Shown one piece after another: positions 27,452-35,842 of a DNA stretch of 64,000 bases. The stretch is from Chthonomonadales bacterium (GTDB lineage Bacteria > Armatimonadota > Chthonomonadetes > Chthonomonadales > CAJBBX01), in contig JADLGO010000044.1 in NCBI GenBank assembly GCA_020849275.1, positions 1-64,000 of the forward strand, given 5' to 3'. Numbering within the stretch: the stretch's first letter is position 1; each line of letters opens with the position of its first letter. Below the pieces are notes generated by a model. It saw only the letters and a list, made by a program, of their open reading frames with translations, made no database searches and was not told where the DNA came from. Both the position numbers and the translations under genes were made by a program.

Positions 27452-28971
27452 GCGGGCGCGCGTGGCTCCAGCAGGAAGAGGCGCGCGCGGTTGAGCCCGT
27501 GGTCCAACCTCACGCGGTAGCGGCGATCGAGCGCCTCACGGAGCCGATCGCCGGACGCCGTGTGGCGCGGGAAGTAGGGCCGCTGCCCGAAGACGATCCA
27601 GATACGCCCGGTGGTGGCCGGGAGCGAGCGCACGGCCCGCTCGGGCGGCGTCAGGCCCGTCGCAGGGTCGCGGAGGAGCGGGTCGTCGTTGGAGGCCATG
27701 TTGAGCGTGTGCTCCCGCACCCCGGGCAGGTAGCGCGCGAACACCTGACCCGGCACGTTGCCCACCACGATGTCGCCTGGCCGCGCGTTGGCGCGGATGA
27801 TCGCCGCGGCGCCCCGCATGTCCGGCTGGATCGGTGAGGCGTACATCCGCGTGAGCGCGATCCCCACCGTACCGAGATAGAGCGCCGCAAAGAGCCCGGC
27901 CACCGCGCGCGAGCCCACCGCCACCCGCGCGAAACCCGCCGCCGCTGCCAGCGCCACGAACGGAGCCAGGAACCCGAGGTAGCGCGGCACCCACAGCGTG
28001 ACGAACAGGTTCGAGACCACGAAGAACACGGCGCACGGAACGCCGACCCACCAGAGTACGGGTGCGGCGGCGCGCCGGCCGCGCCCGAGCACCGCTGCCG
28101 CGATGACCCCCGCCAGCGCCAGCGTGTAGAGGCGAAACAGCCAGAGCAGCCAGGACGAGGGGAAGTGCGGCTCCACGTAACGGTAGGGCGCGTACCAGTA
28201 GGCGGTGAGCATCGCCGGCAAGCTCAGCAGGCTCCAGAATCCCGGCTGGACGACCCATTCGTTGTACCAGGTGTCCGATGCGCCGGCCATGCGCTTCGCC
28301 ACGTAGAGCGCCGGGGCGGCGAGGGCGGCGACCGAGGCGGCCAGGAAGACGCGCGACCCCAGAAGCGGCAGCCGCTCGCGCAACTGCCGCCAGGCCAGCG
28401 CCAGGTCGACCGGCACGAGCAGGATCGTGGCCGGGGCCGTGAGCAGCATGACCACGCGCGCCGCGGCCCAGGCCAGCAGGCGGCCCCAGGTGGGCCGGTC
28501 GCGGAAGGCGAGCAGCGCCAGGCAGCCCAGCAGGGCAAAGGAAGTTGCCGGCGCGTACATGCGGATCATCTGCGCCAGCATGATCGAGAGCGGTGAGAGC
28601 GCGAGCACCAGCGCGCCCACCAGGCCGGTCGCGGGCCCCAGTATGCGCGCCCCCAACCGGTAGGCCAGGTACACGCTGGCCACGCTCATCAGCGCTGCCA
28701 GCGACCGCAGCCAGCCGTCGCTCTGCCCGAAGAGCATCCAGGCGTGCAAGAGGGCGTAGTAGACCGGGCGCAGCCGGTTGGCGCCGCGCGGCGGCCAGGC
28801 GGCGTCCATCAGGCTGAAACCCTCGTCCTCGTCGATGCTGGCCTCGCCGATGCGATAGAGGCGCAGGAAGAGCGCGAGCAGCACCACCGCCGCCACGGCC
28901 GCCGGTATCCACCGGATGCCCGCTGCCCGCGCGGGCGCGGTGGGGGGCGCCCCGGCTTCCACCCTCGTCAT
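27433..28971 (-). CDS. GT39/PMT-like membrane glycosyltransferase
   Basis: The 512-residue multi-pass membrane protein has WIPAAVAAVVLLALFLRLYR as first membrane segment, then the conserved acidic pair in ASIDEDEGFSLMDAAW, the usual first-loop motif of PMT_2/ArnT-like GT-C enzymes. More hydrophobic segments follow, then a soluble C-terminal part of about 120 residues. These enzymes use polyprenyl-phosphate sugars to glycosylate proteins or lipid A-like acceptors outside the inner membrane. The ATG at 28971 overlaps the upstream LPGS-TM stop (ATGA), indicating translational coupling. The nearby GT2 gene is a plausible supplier of its lipid-linked donor. Confidence 0.87.
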   Translation of the reverse strand: MTRVEAGAPPTAPARAAGIRWIPAAVAAVVLLALFLRLYRIGEASIDEDEGFSLMDAAWPPRGANRLRPVYYALLHAWMLFGQSDGWLRSLAALMSVASVYLAYRLGARILGPATGLVGALVLALSPLSIMLAQMIRMYAPATSFALLGCLALLAFRDRPTWGRLLAWAAARVVMLLTAPATILLVPVDLALAWRQLRERLPLLGSRVFLAASVAALAAPALYVAKRMAGASDTWYNEWVVQPGFWSLLSLPAMLTAYWYAPYRYVEPHFPSSWLLWLFRLYTLALAGVIAAAVLGRGRRAAAPVLWWVGVPCAVFFVVSNLFVTLWVPRYLGFLAPFVALAAAAGFARVAVGSRAVAGLFAALYLGTVGIALTRMYASPIQPDMRGAAAIIRANARPGDIVVGNVPGQVFARYLPGVREHTLNMASNDDPLLRDPATGLTPPERAVRSLPATTGRIWIVFGQRPYFPRHTASGDRLREALDRRYRVRLDHGLNRARLFLLEPRAPAQRDAS

Positions 28972-29978
28972 CGCGCGCCCCCCTCCACGGCTTCCTCGAT
29001 CGCCGGAATCGCCGCCCCGGCGTCGCCAGGCTCGGGCCGACCCGGCCGCCCGAGCAGGAACGCCAGGCCACCCAGGAGCCCCACCGCATTGCGCAGCGCG
29101 TGCTGGAAGAGCGAGAGCAGCGCCGCCTGCGACGCCGAGGCGCCAGCCACCCCGAAGAGCGCCACGAACAGCGAGTCCTGCACGCCCCAGCCATTCACGG
29201 AGATCGGCAGCGCCGTACAGGCCGACACCACCGGCACGAGCGCGAAGTAGGCGAGCACCGGCACGGGGACACCGAACGCGAGCCCCGCGCAGGCCACCGC
29301 CGCGCAGGCCGACACCTGAAGCGCAAATGCCAGAAGGAAGGCGGCTGTCAGAGCGCGCGGCGCCCGCGCGAAGGAGACCAGCGAGCCGTAGACGCGGCGA
29401 GCCGGCGACTCCATCAGGCGCGCCGCGCGCCGCGGCAGCAGCCGTGCCAGCCGCGCCGCCGCTCCCCGGCTCCCCAGCAGCGCCAACCCCGCCGCGAAGG
29501 CCGCCGCCACGAGCGCGACCGACCCCATCACCTGTGGGCTCCGGCGGAGCGACGGCGTGAAGGCGGCGGCGGCAAGCGCCATCACGACCATCGCGGCCAG
29601 CCCCACCATTCGGTCGGCCAGCACCGACGAGACGGCCACCTCGCGCCGGCGCAGGCTCGGCGCCAGCAGCGCCATGCGCGCCGCGTCGCCGCCCATCGCG
29701 CTCGGCAGGAACATGCTGAAGAAGACGCCCGCCAGGAACAGGCGCAGCAGGCGCGCGAAGGGGAGGCGGATGCCCTGCGCGTGGAGCAGAACGCTCCACC
29801 GCGCGGTGGAGATGAGCGAGCCGGCCAGTCCGGCCGCGGCCGCGCCCGCGAGCCAACCGGCGTGCGCGCCGCGGAGGGCCGCGGCGAGGCCGCGCGCGTC
29901 GACCCGGTGGAAGGCCCAGACGAGCAGGGCGGCCGTCACGGCGATGCGCGCGGCGGCGAACAGTCGCGCGCGCGTCAT
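28968..29978 (-). CDS. Lysylphosphatidylglycerol synthase TM-like (UPF0104/AglD-like) membrane protein
   Basis: The 336-residue integral membrane protein has seven or eight hydrophobic segments, with ISTARWSVLLHAQGIRLPF, GVFFSMFLPSAMGGDAARM and LPISVNGWGVQDSLFVALFG. The last is the conserved G-x-x-E/Q-type motif of UPF0104/LPG_synthase_TM proteins. The family includes flippase-like parts of MprF and AglD-like proteins of glycosylation loci. The ATG at 29978 follows GGAGCGGAAAG. Its stop overlaps the GT39-like start, and both seem part of a lipid-linked glycan pathway. The 274 bases 29979-30252 before the next plus-strand gene contain no gene and no convincing promoter in either direction. Confidence 0.85.
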   Translation of the reverse strand: MTRARLFAAARIAVTAALLVWAFHRVDARGLAAALRGAHAGWLAGAAAAGLAGSLISTARWSVLLHAQGIRLPFARLLRLFLAGVFFSMFLPSAMGGDAARMALLAPSLRRREVAVSSVLADRMVGLAAMVVMALAAAAFTPSLRRSPQVMGSVALVAAAFAAGLALLGSRGAAARLARLLPRRAARLMESPARRVYGSLVSFARAPRALTAAFLLAFALQVSACAAVACAGLAFGVPVPVLAYFALVPVVSACTALPISVNGWGVQDSLFVALFGVAGASASQAALLSLFQHALRNAVGLLGGLAFLLGRPGRPEPGDAGAAIPAIEEAVEGGAR

Positions 29979-30252
29979 CTTTCCGCTCCGGCGGGCCCCG
30001 CCAAAAGCCGGGGCTCTCGTCGCACGCTCACCGCCTGCCTCCAGGGTAGCCGCGCGGCGCGGGCGGGGTGCCGCCGCCGACTCGCGCAGAGTGTACCACG
30101 GATCCCGGAGGCTCCGCCCGCGTCCGGCACTGCCTCCTACCGTAATCCCGCCGTGTTGGCATGAAACATGCACTGACGATCAGAGCATCGACCGCACAGC
30201 GGCGGCGGCCAGCACGCGCGCCCGGGGCCGCCGCCCGAACATCGAGGCCCAG

Positions 30253-32940
30253 ATGCCGTCCCGCCCGATGGTCACGTGCATTATGCCGACGCGCGACCGG
30301 CGCGCCCTCGCCGGCCAGGCCGTCGCCTACTTCATGCGCCAGGACTACGCCGAGCGCGAGTTGATCGTCGTCGACGACGGCGACGACGCGGTAGGCGACC
30401 TGCTTCCGGCCGACCCGCGCGTGCGCTACGTCCGCCTCTCGCGCCGGGCTCCGCGCGGCGCCAAGCGCAACCTTGCGTGCGACGCCGCCCGCGGCGATGT
30501 GATCGCGCATTGGGACGACGACGACTGGGCCGCGCCGGGCCGCCTCTCGGCTCTGGTAGCGGGCTTCGAGGGCGCCGGCGCCGAGGTGTGTGGGGCGCCC
30601 CATATCCTCTGCTACTCCCCGGCGGCCGGGCAGGCCTGGCTCCGTGGCGCGCCCGCGGACGACCCCGCCTGGCTGGCCGGCCCCACGCTCGCCTACCGCC
30701 GTGATGCCTGGCGCCGCCGCCCCTTCGCCGACGCGAGCGCCGGCGAGGACCGCGCCTTCCTGGCCGGCTTCGAAGCGGCGAGGACGGCCCGCGTCTCCCT
30801 CGATGACGAGTTTGTCGCGGTTCTGCACGCTGGCAACGCGGGAGCGCACAACACCCGCTTTGCCCACTGGCGCCGTCGCTCGCTCCTTGAGGTCACGACG
30901 CGCATGGGGCCCGACCTGGGTTTCTACGCCGGCCTGCGGGACGCGCGCCCACGGCCGATCGCCTCCGCGCGCCCGGCGCCGGGTGAGCCGATCACCGTCG
31001 TGGCTCCCTTCGGGGTGAGCGGCGGCTACGGCAGTCTCGCCGAGTACCTGGTGCTCGGCATGGCGCGCGCGGGGGCACGCGTGCAGGTCGTGCCGCTGAG
31101 CATGGAGCCGGAGGGCCTGACGGAGGAGTTCCTCTCGATCTGGCGCAGGTCGCGCGGCGACCCCGGGCCTCTGCTCTTCTACTGCTGGCCCGGCGGTGCG
31201 CTCGACCGCTACCGCGCCGCGCCCGACCTCGTGGTCAACACGATGTGGGAGAGTTCGCTGCTTCCGGCCGCGTGGGTGGAGCCGCTGAGCCGCGCGCGAG
31301 TGGTCATCGTCCCCTCTCGCTTCCTGGTGAGGGCTTGCCGCGAGAGCGGGCTCACGATGCCCGTGGACGTGGCGCCCGAGGGCGTCGACCCGGCGATCTA
31401 CCATCTGGAAGAGCGCCCCGAGCGCGCCGGCCTCACGACGCTGATGGTGGGCCCATACAGCGACCGCAAGCACACGGACGTGGGGATCGCGGCCTGGAAA
31501 GAGGCGTTCGACGGCGATCCAGACGCGCGGCTGATGCTGAAGGCGCAGTACGGCTACCGCAACTACTCGCCGGACGATCCGCGCATTCAGTACGTGGACC
31601 GCGGCGAGAACACGCGCGGCATCGCCCACTGGTATCGGCGCGCGGACGTGCTGATGGCCCTCGGCAACGAGGGGTTCGGCCTGCCCCTCGTAGAGGGCAT
31701 GGCTACCGGTCTGCCGGTGGTCGCGCTCGACTCGGAGGGGCAGGCGGACGTGTGCGCGGAGGCGCGCGACCTGCTGCTGCCGGTGCCCGCGGCGAGCTGG
31801 GAGCGCGGCGGCGATGACCCGCGGGGATTCCGCGGGGTGCGCGGGCTGCCCTGTGTGCGCGACGTGGCGGACCGGCTGCGCTGGGTTGCTCGCCACCGCG
31901 CCGAGGCCCGCGCGATGGGCCGCGCCGCCTCGGAATGGGCCGTCGCGCGCCGCTCCGTGTGGACGAAGGGCGAGGCGGTGCTCTCGGCGATGGAGCGTCA
32001 TCTCGCGCCGCGGCGCGCCCTGCGCCGGCGCGACGCGCTCTGGGCCCCCAGCCTGGGCACGCCCTGCGGCGTGGCGGAGTACACCGCGCACCTGGCCGCC
32101 GAGCTCCCGGGCGCCTCGGCCACGTCGGCCGCGCCGGACCTGCGCGGCGCGCGCGTGCTGCACGTGCAGCATGAGTTCAGCCTGTTCCGCGACCACGAGC
32201 TGGCCGCGCGCCTGCGCGACGCGCGCCGCGCCGGCGTGCCCGTCGCCATCACGGAGCACACGGTGCGAGCCGAGGCGCGCGCCTGGGAGGCCGAGGCTAA
32301 CCTGCTGGCCGCCCTCACCCGTCGTGGCGCCGAGGTCCTGCGCCGCCGCTGGCCCGACCGGCGCGTCGAGTGGCTGCCGGTGGGCTGCCCCACCTGGTTC
32401 CCCCCACGCAAGGCGCGCCGGGGCCGCGTCATCGCCTCGTTCGGCTTCCTCGGTCGTCACAAGGGCTTCTGGCGTCTGCTGGAGGCGCTTCCAGCCCTCG
32501 GAGGCGCCGAGCTCCTCCTCTTCAGCCATGCGCGCTCGGCCGAGGCCGGCCGCCAGTGGGACCGGGACGCGTGCGGCCTGCCCGCGCGCCGCGTGAGCGA
32601 GTTCCTGCCTGCGCGCGAGGTGGTGACCCGTCTGGCCGCCGAGGCCGACGCGCTGGTGTTCTGGTACGACGAGATTCAGCACGCCTCCGCCAGCTACGCC
32701 GTGCGCGTGGGGCTGGCCGCCGGCGTGCCCGTTCTCGTTTCGCCCACGAGCTGGTTCGAGGACCTCCGCGAGGTGACCTACCAGCCCGAGGACCTGACGA
32801 GCGGCATCTGGCGCCTGCTCGAGGACGATTCCCTGCGCGAGTCGCTCGGCAGGGCGTCCAGGGACTTCTGTTGCGAGCACAGCTGGCCTCGCGTCGCCGA
32901 GCGCCACCTGTCCATCTGGCGTGCCCTCGAGAGGGGCTGA
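30253..32940 (+). CDS. Three-module glycosyltransferase (GT2 + GT4-like + GT-B)
   Basis: The 895-residue protein joins three modules. Residues about 5-215 are a GT-A/GT2 domain (TCIMPTRDRRALAGQAVAYF, ELIVVDDGDDAV, AHWDDDDWAAPGRL as metal-binding site). Residues about 245-590 are a GT-B/GT4 domain (GVSGGYGSLAEYLVLGMARA, LGNEGFGLPLVEGMATGLP with the conserved Glu residues). Residues about 595-895 are another GT-B-like module (GTPCGVAEYTAHLAAELPG, RVIASFGFLGRHKGFW, VRVGLAAGVPVLVSPTSWF). No membrane segment is seen. The ATG at 30253 has GAGG five bases upstream. The stop lies 10 bases before the eCIS sheath gene with AGGAGA between them, so it is probably the first gene of that transcript. Confidence 0.85.
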   Translation: MPSRPMVTCIMPTRDRRALAGQAVAYFMRQDYAERELIVVDDGDDAVGDLLPADPRVRYVRLSRRAPRGAKRNLACDAARGDVIAHWDDDDWAAPGRLSALVAGFEGAGAEVCGAPHILCYSPAAGQAWLRGAPADDPAWLAGPTLAYRRDAWRRRPFADASAGEDRAFLAGFEAARTARVSLDDEFVAVLHAGNAGAHNTRFAHWRRRSLLEVTTRMGPDLGFYAGLRDARPRPIASARPAPGEPITVVAPFGVSGGYGSLAEYLVLGMARAGARVQVVPLSMEPEGLTEEFLSIWRRSRGDPGPLLFYCWPGGALDRYRAAPDLVVNTMWESSLLPAAWVEPLSRARVVIVPSRFLVRACRESGLTMPVDVAPEGVDPAIYHLEERPERAGLTTLMVGPYSDRKHTDVGIAAWKEAFDGDPDARLMLKAQYGYRNYSPDDPRIQYVDRGENTRGIAHWYRRADVLMALGNEGFGLPLVEGMATGLPVVALDSEGQADVCAEARDLLLPVPAASWERGGDDPRGFRGVRGLPCVRDVADRLRWVARHRAEARAMGRAASEWAVARRSVWTKGEAVLSAMERHLAPRRALRRRDALWAPSLGTPCGVAEYTAHLAAELPGASATSAAPDLRGARVLHVQHEFSLFRDHELAARLRDARRAGVPVAITEHTVRAEARAWEAEANLLAALTRRGAEVLRRRWPDRRVEWLPVGCPTWFPPRKARRGRVIASFGFLGRHKGFWRLLEALPALGGAELLLFSHARSAEAGRQWDRDACGLPARRVSEFLPAREVVTRLAAEADALVFWYDEIQHASASYAVRVGLAAGVPVLVSPTSWFEDLREVTYQPEDLTSGIWRLLEDDSLRESLGRASRDFCCEHSWPRVAERHLSIWRALERG

Positions 32941-32950
32941 AGGAGACAAC

Positions 32951-34558
32951 ATGCCAGGCACCTACACCTATCCGGGCGTCTATGTGGAGGAGATGCCCGG
33001 AGGAGTGCGCAGCATCGTGGGGGTGAGCACGTCGGACACGGCGTTCGTGGACTTCTTCCCCCGTGGACCAATGAACGTGGCGACGCGCGTCACGAGCTTC
33101 GGTGAGCTCACACGCCTTTTCGGTGGGCTTGACCCCCGCAGCGAGGCCAGCTACGCTCTCTTGCAGTACTACCTGAACGGCGGGCAGATCGCCTGGATCG
33201 TCCGTGTGGCGGGAGGGACGCCCGCCGCCGCCCGGGTGGCGCTGCGCAGCGACTACACCGGCGAGGACACGCTGCTCGTGCGGGCGGCCAGCGAGGGGCT
33301 CTGGGGCGAGAGCCTGGAGGTCGGCGTCGATTACCGCACTCGTGACCCGCTGGCGTTTCCGGACGAGTTCAACCTGGTTGTCCGGGAGGTCGTCTCCGCC
33401 GGTGGACGCCGGCAGGTGGCCAGCTCGGAGGTCCACCGTAACCTGAGCATGCGCACGGACAGCCCGCGCTGGGCCGCCGCGGTCGTCAACGAGGAGTCGG
33501 CGCTCGTACGCCTCGCCAACCTGGGCGCTGGCGGTGTGCCCAACGCCACCGGGGCCGACGTGACGGATCCCTCCGTCATCGCGGACACGCGCGACACCAA
33601 CACTGCCTTCGTTGCGGTGCGCGACAGCGCGAACCCCGCCAGCGACGGCGCCGTGCCGGACAGCGCGGCCCTGCGCGGCGAGCAGGCCCAGCGCACGGGC
33701 ATCTACGCGCTCGACAGCATCGATCCCTACGTCTTCAACGTGCTCTGCCTGCCGGCGGCCGCCACCCTCGCCAGCGGCATGGCCGCCGTCTACAACGAGG
33801 CGGCCTCTTTCTGCGAGCGCAAGCGCGCCATCCTCATCGTCGACATCCCCGAGAACGTGAACACGGTTCCCGAGGTGGACACCTGGGCGCCCGACAACGC
33901 GATCGCGTCCAGCCGCAACGCCGCCGTCTACTTTCCGCGGCTGCTCGTCTCCGACCCGCTCAACAACGACCGGCCGCGCAATGTGGGGCCGAGCGGCACG
34001 ATCGCGGGGGTCTATGCCCGCACCGACTCGACGCGGGGCGTCTGGAAGGCGCCCGCCGGCACCGACGCGAGCCTGCGCGGGGCCAGCCTGGCCGTGCGAC
34101 TCAACGACCAGGACAACGGCGCGCTCAACCCTCTGGGCGTCAACGTGCTGCGCAACTTCGCCATCTTCGGCAACGTCTGCTGGGGCGCTCGCACCATGGA
34201 AGGCGCCGATCAGCAGGCGAGCGAGTGGAAGTACGTGCCGGTGCGCCGAACCGCTCTCTACATCGAGGAGAGCCTGGCGCGCGGCCTGAAGTGGGTGGTG
34301 TTCGAACCCAACGACGAGCCGCTCTGGTCCCAGATCCGCCTCAACGTCGGCGCCTTCATGCAGGATCTGTTCCGCCAGGGCGCCTTCCAGGGCAAGTCCC
34401 CGCGCGAGGCCTACTTCGTCAAGTGCGACTCCGAGACCACCACGCAGAGCGACATCAACCGCGGCGTGGTCAACATCGTCGTCGGGTTCGCGCCGCTCAA
34501 GCCCGCCGAGTTCGTCGTGATCCAGATCCAGCAGATGGCCGGCCAGGCGGCCGCCTGA
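32951..34558 (+). CDS. eCIS contractile sheath protein (Cis2-like)
   Basis: The 535-residue protein starts TYTYPGVYVEEMPGGVRSIV, the classic start of contractile tail sheaths, including VSTSDTAFVDFFPRGP and NGGQIAWIVRV. The C-terminal domain (WKYVPVRRTALYIEESL, LKWVVFEPNDEPLW, GFAPLKPAEFVVIQIQQ) is the conserved sheath core that forms the helical lattice. The middle, about residues 150-300, is a variable insertion facing outward. It would polymerise around the inner tube and contract on target contact. Only one sheath gene is present, unlike the three of Afp and PVC. AGGAGA lies four bases before the ATG at 32951. Confidence 0.96.
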   Translation: MPGTYTYPGVYVEEMPGGVRSIVGVSTSDTAFVDFFPRGPMNVATRVTSFGELTRLFGGLDPRSEASYALLQYYLNGGQIAWIVRVAGGTPAAARVALRSDYTGEDTLLVRAASEGLWGESLEVGVDYRTRDPLAFPDEFNLVVREVVSAGGRRQVASSEVHRNLSMRTDSPRWAAAVVNEESALVRLANLGAGGVPNATGADVTDPSVIADTRDTNTAFVAVRDSANPASDGAVPDSAALRGEQAQRTGIYALDSIDPYVFNVLCLPAAATLASGMAAVYNEAASFCERKRAILIVDIPENVNTVPEVDTWAPDNAIASSRNAAVYFPRLLVSDPLNNDRPRNVGPSGTIAGVYARTDSTRGVWKAPAGTDASLRGASLAVRLNDQDNGALNPLGVNVLRNFAIFGNVCWGARTMEGADQQASEWKYVPVRRTALYIEESLARGLKWVVFEPNDEPLWSQIRLNVGAFMQDLFRQGAFQGKSPREAYFVKCDSETTTQSDINRGVVNIVVGFAPLKPAEFVVIQIQQMAGQAAA

Positions 34559-34569
34559 GGAGACCGCTC

Positions 34570-35097
34570 ATGGCACAGTTCAGCGTCAACGCCCTTCGCT
34601 ATGACCCATACAAGAACTTCAAGTTCCGCGTGAAGTGGGACAATCGCTACGTGGCCGGGGTCAGCAAGGTCAGCGCCCTCAAGCGCACCACCGAGGTCGT
34701 GCGCCATCGCGATGGTGGCGACCCGAGCAGCAGCCACAAATCGGCCGGCCGCACCGAGTACGAGGCCATCACGCTGGAGCGCGGCGTCACGCACGATGTC
34801 GAGTTCGAGCAGTGGGCCAACAAGGTCTGGAACTTCGGCTCGGGCGCCGGAGCGGAGTCCTCGCTTAAGGACTTTCGCAAGGACATCCTGCTGGAAGTGT
34901 TCAACGAGGCCGGCCAGCGCGTGCTCGCCTACAGGATCTACCGCTGCTGGGTGTCGGAGTACCAGGCGCTTCCCGAGCTCGACGCCAACGCCAACGCGGT
35001 GGCCATCCAGACCCTGAAGCTGGAGAACGAGGGCTGGGAGCGCGACTACGACGTGAAGGAGCCGTCCGAGCCCACCTTCACCGAGCCGGCGGCCTGA
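34570..35097 (+). CDS. eCIS inner tube protein (Cis1-like)
   Basis: The 175-residue protein matches the T4 gp19/Hcp-like tube family: AQFSVNALRYDPYKNFKFRV, KVSALKRTTEVVRHRDGG, YEAITLERGVTHDVEFEQW and the C-terminal LDANANAVAIQTLKLENEG. Hexamers of this protein stack to form the tube that is driven through the target membrane and whose lumen can hold cargo. It follows the sheath by 11 bases with TGAGGAGA as ribosome site. A second tube-related protein is encoded at 44941. Confidence 0.95.
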   Translation: MAQFSVNALRYDPYKNFKFRVKWDNRYVAGVSKVSALKRTTEVVRHRDGGDPSSSHKSAGRTEYEAITLERGVTHDVEFEQWANKVWNFGSGAGAESSLKDFRKDILLEVFNEAGQRVLAYRIYRCWVSEYQALPELDANANAVAIQTLKLENEGWERDYDVKEPSEPTFTEPAA

Positions 35098-35101
35098 GGC
35101 C

Positions 35102-35842
35102 ATGGAGGCCCCTCGCGCGGCCCACCTGCTGCAGGCGTGGGAACGCGCGCGGCACCACTCGGCCCCGCGACGCGCCCTCGCGCTGCTGGAGGCCGCGGCC
35201 CCCGGCGAGCCGCCCGAGCGGCTCGCCTCCTGGAGCGTCGGGCGCCGCGACGCCGCGCTGCTCGGCCTGCGCGAACGGCTGTTCGGCCCGGCAATCGCCG
35301 CGCTGGCCGACTGCCCGGCCTGCGGCGAGCGCAACGAGGTCGCCTTTGAGGCCGCCAGCATCCGGCTGCCGCGCGGGCCGGCGGAGGCGGTACCGCTGGA
35401 GGTCGGCGGCCTTCGCTTGAGGCTGCGCCCCGTCGATTCCGGCGACCTGCTGGCGCTGGCGGCCGATCGGCCGGCCGACGCGCGGCGCTATCTGGCCGAG
35501 CGCTGCTGCCTCTCCGCCAGCCGAATGGACTGCTCCGAGCGGCCAGCCGAGCCCGCCGCGGCCTGCGAGCTGCCCCCGGAGGCGATGGACGCCGTCTCGG
35601 AGCGTCTGGCCGAGGCCGACCCGCAGGCCGACGTGCGTCTGGCGCTCCACTGCGCGCGCTGTGAGCGCGCATGGGAGGAGCCGTTCGACATCGCCACATT
35701 CCTCTGGGTCGAGGTGGAGGAGTGGGCACGGCGAACGCTCCACGAGGTCCACCTGCTGGCCTCGGCCTACGGCTGGCGCGAGGCCGACATCCTGGCGATG
35801 AGCCCGTCGCGGCGCGCCGCCTACCTGGAGATGTCATCGTGA
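35102..35842 (+). CDS. eCIS-associated protein with two Cys pairs (baseplate/assembly-like)
   Basis: The 246-residue protein has CPACGERNEVAFE near residue 65 and CARCERAWEEPFD near residue 186. The two CxxC pairs could form one zinc site across the sequence, with a helical region between. The C-terminus (FLWVEVEEWARRTLHEVHLL, YGWREADILAMSPSRRAAYLEM) resembles the short C-terminal motif of T4 gp26/gp51-type baseplate-hub assembly proteins, in which a chaperone-like protein ends near 'W...IL.L...RR..YL'. I recognise the protein as a standing member of environmental eCIS loci but no proven function is known to me. It lies four bases after the tube gene and its stop overlaps the next start (TGATG). 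Confidence 0.7.
   Translation: MEAPRAAHLLQAWERARHHSAPRRALALLEAAAPGEPPERLASWSVGRRDAALLGLRERLFGPAIAALADCPACGERNEVAFEAASIRLPRGPAEAVPLEVGGLRLRLRPVDSGDLLALAADRPADARRYLAERCCLSASRMDCSERPAEPAAACELPPEAMDAVSERLAEADPQADVRLALHCARCERAWEEPFDIATFLWVEVEEWARRTLHEVHLLASAYGWREADILAMSPSRRAAYLEMSS

Noticed and set aside
30150-30184. Promoter for the eCIS operon
   Set aside because: TTGGCA at 30156-30161 is a possible -35, but the matching -10 position reads ATCAGA; no believable promoter was found upstream of 30253.
30028-32961. Minus-strand ORF of 977 codons opposite the three-module glycosyltransferase
   Set aside because: Translation is Arg/Ala/His-rich with no domain, while the plus strand carries three glycosyltransferase modules.
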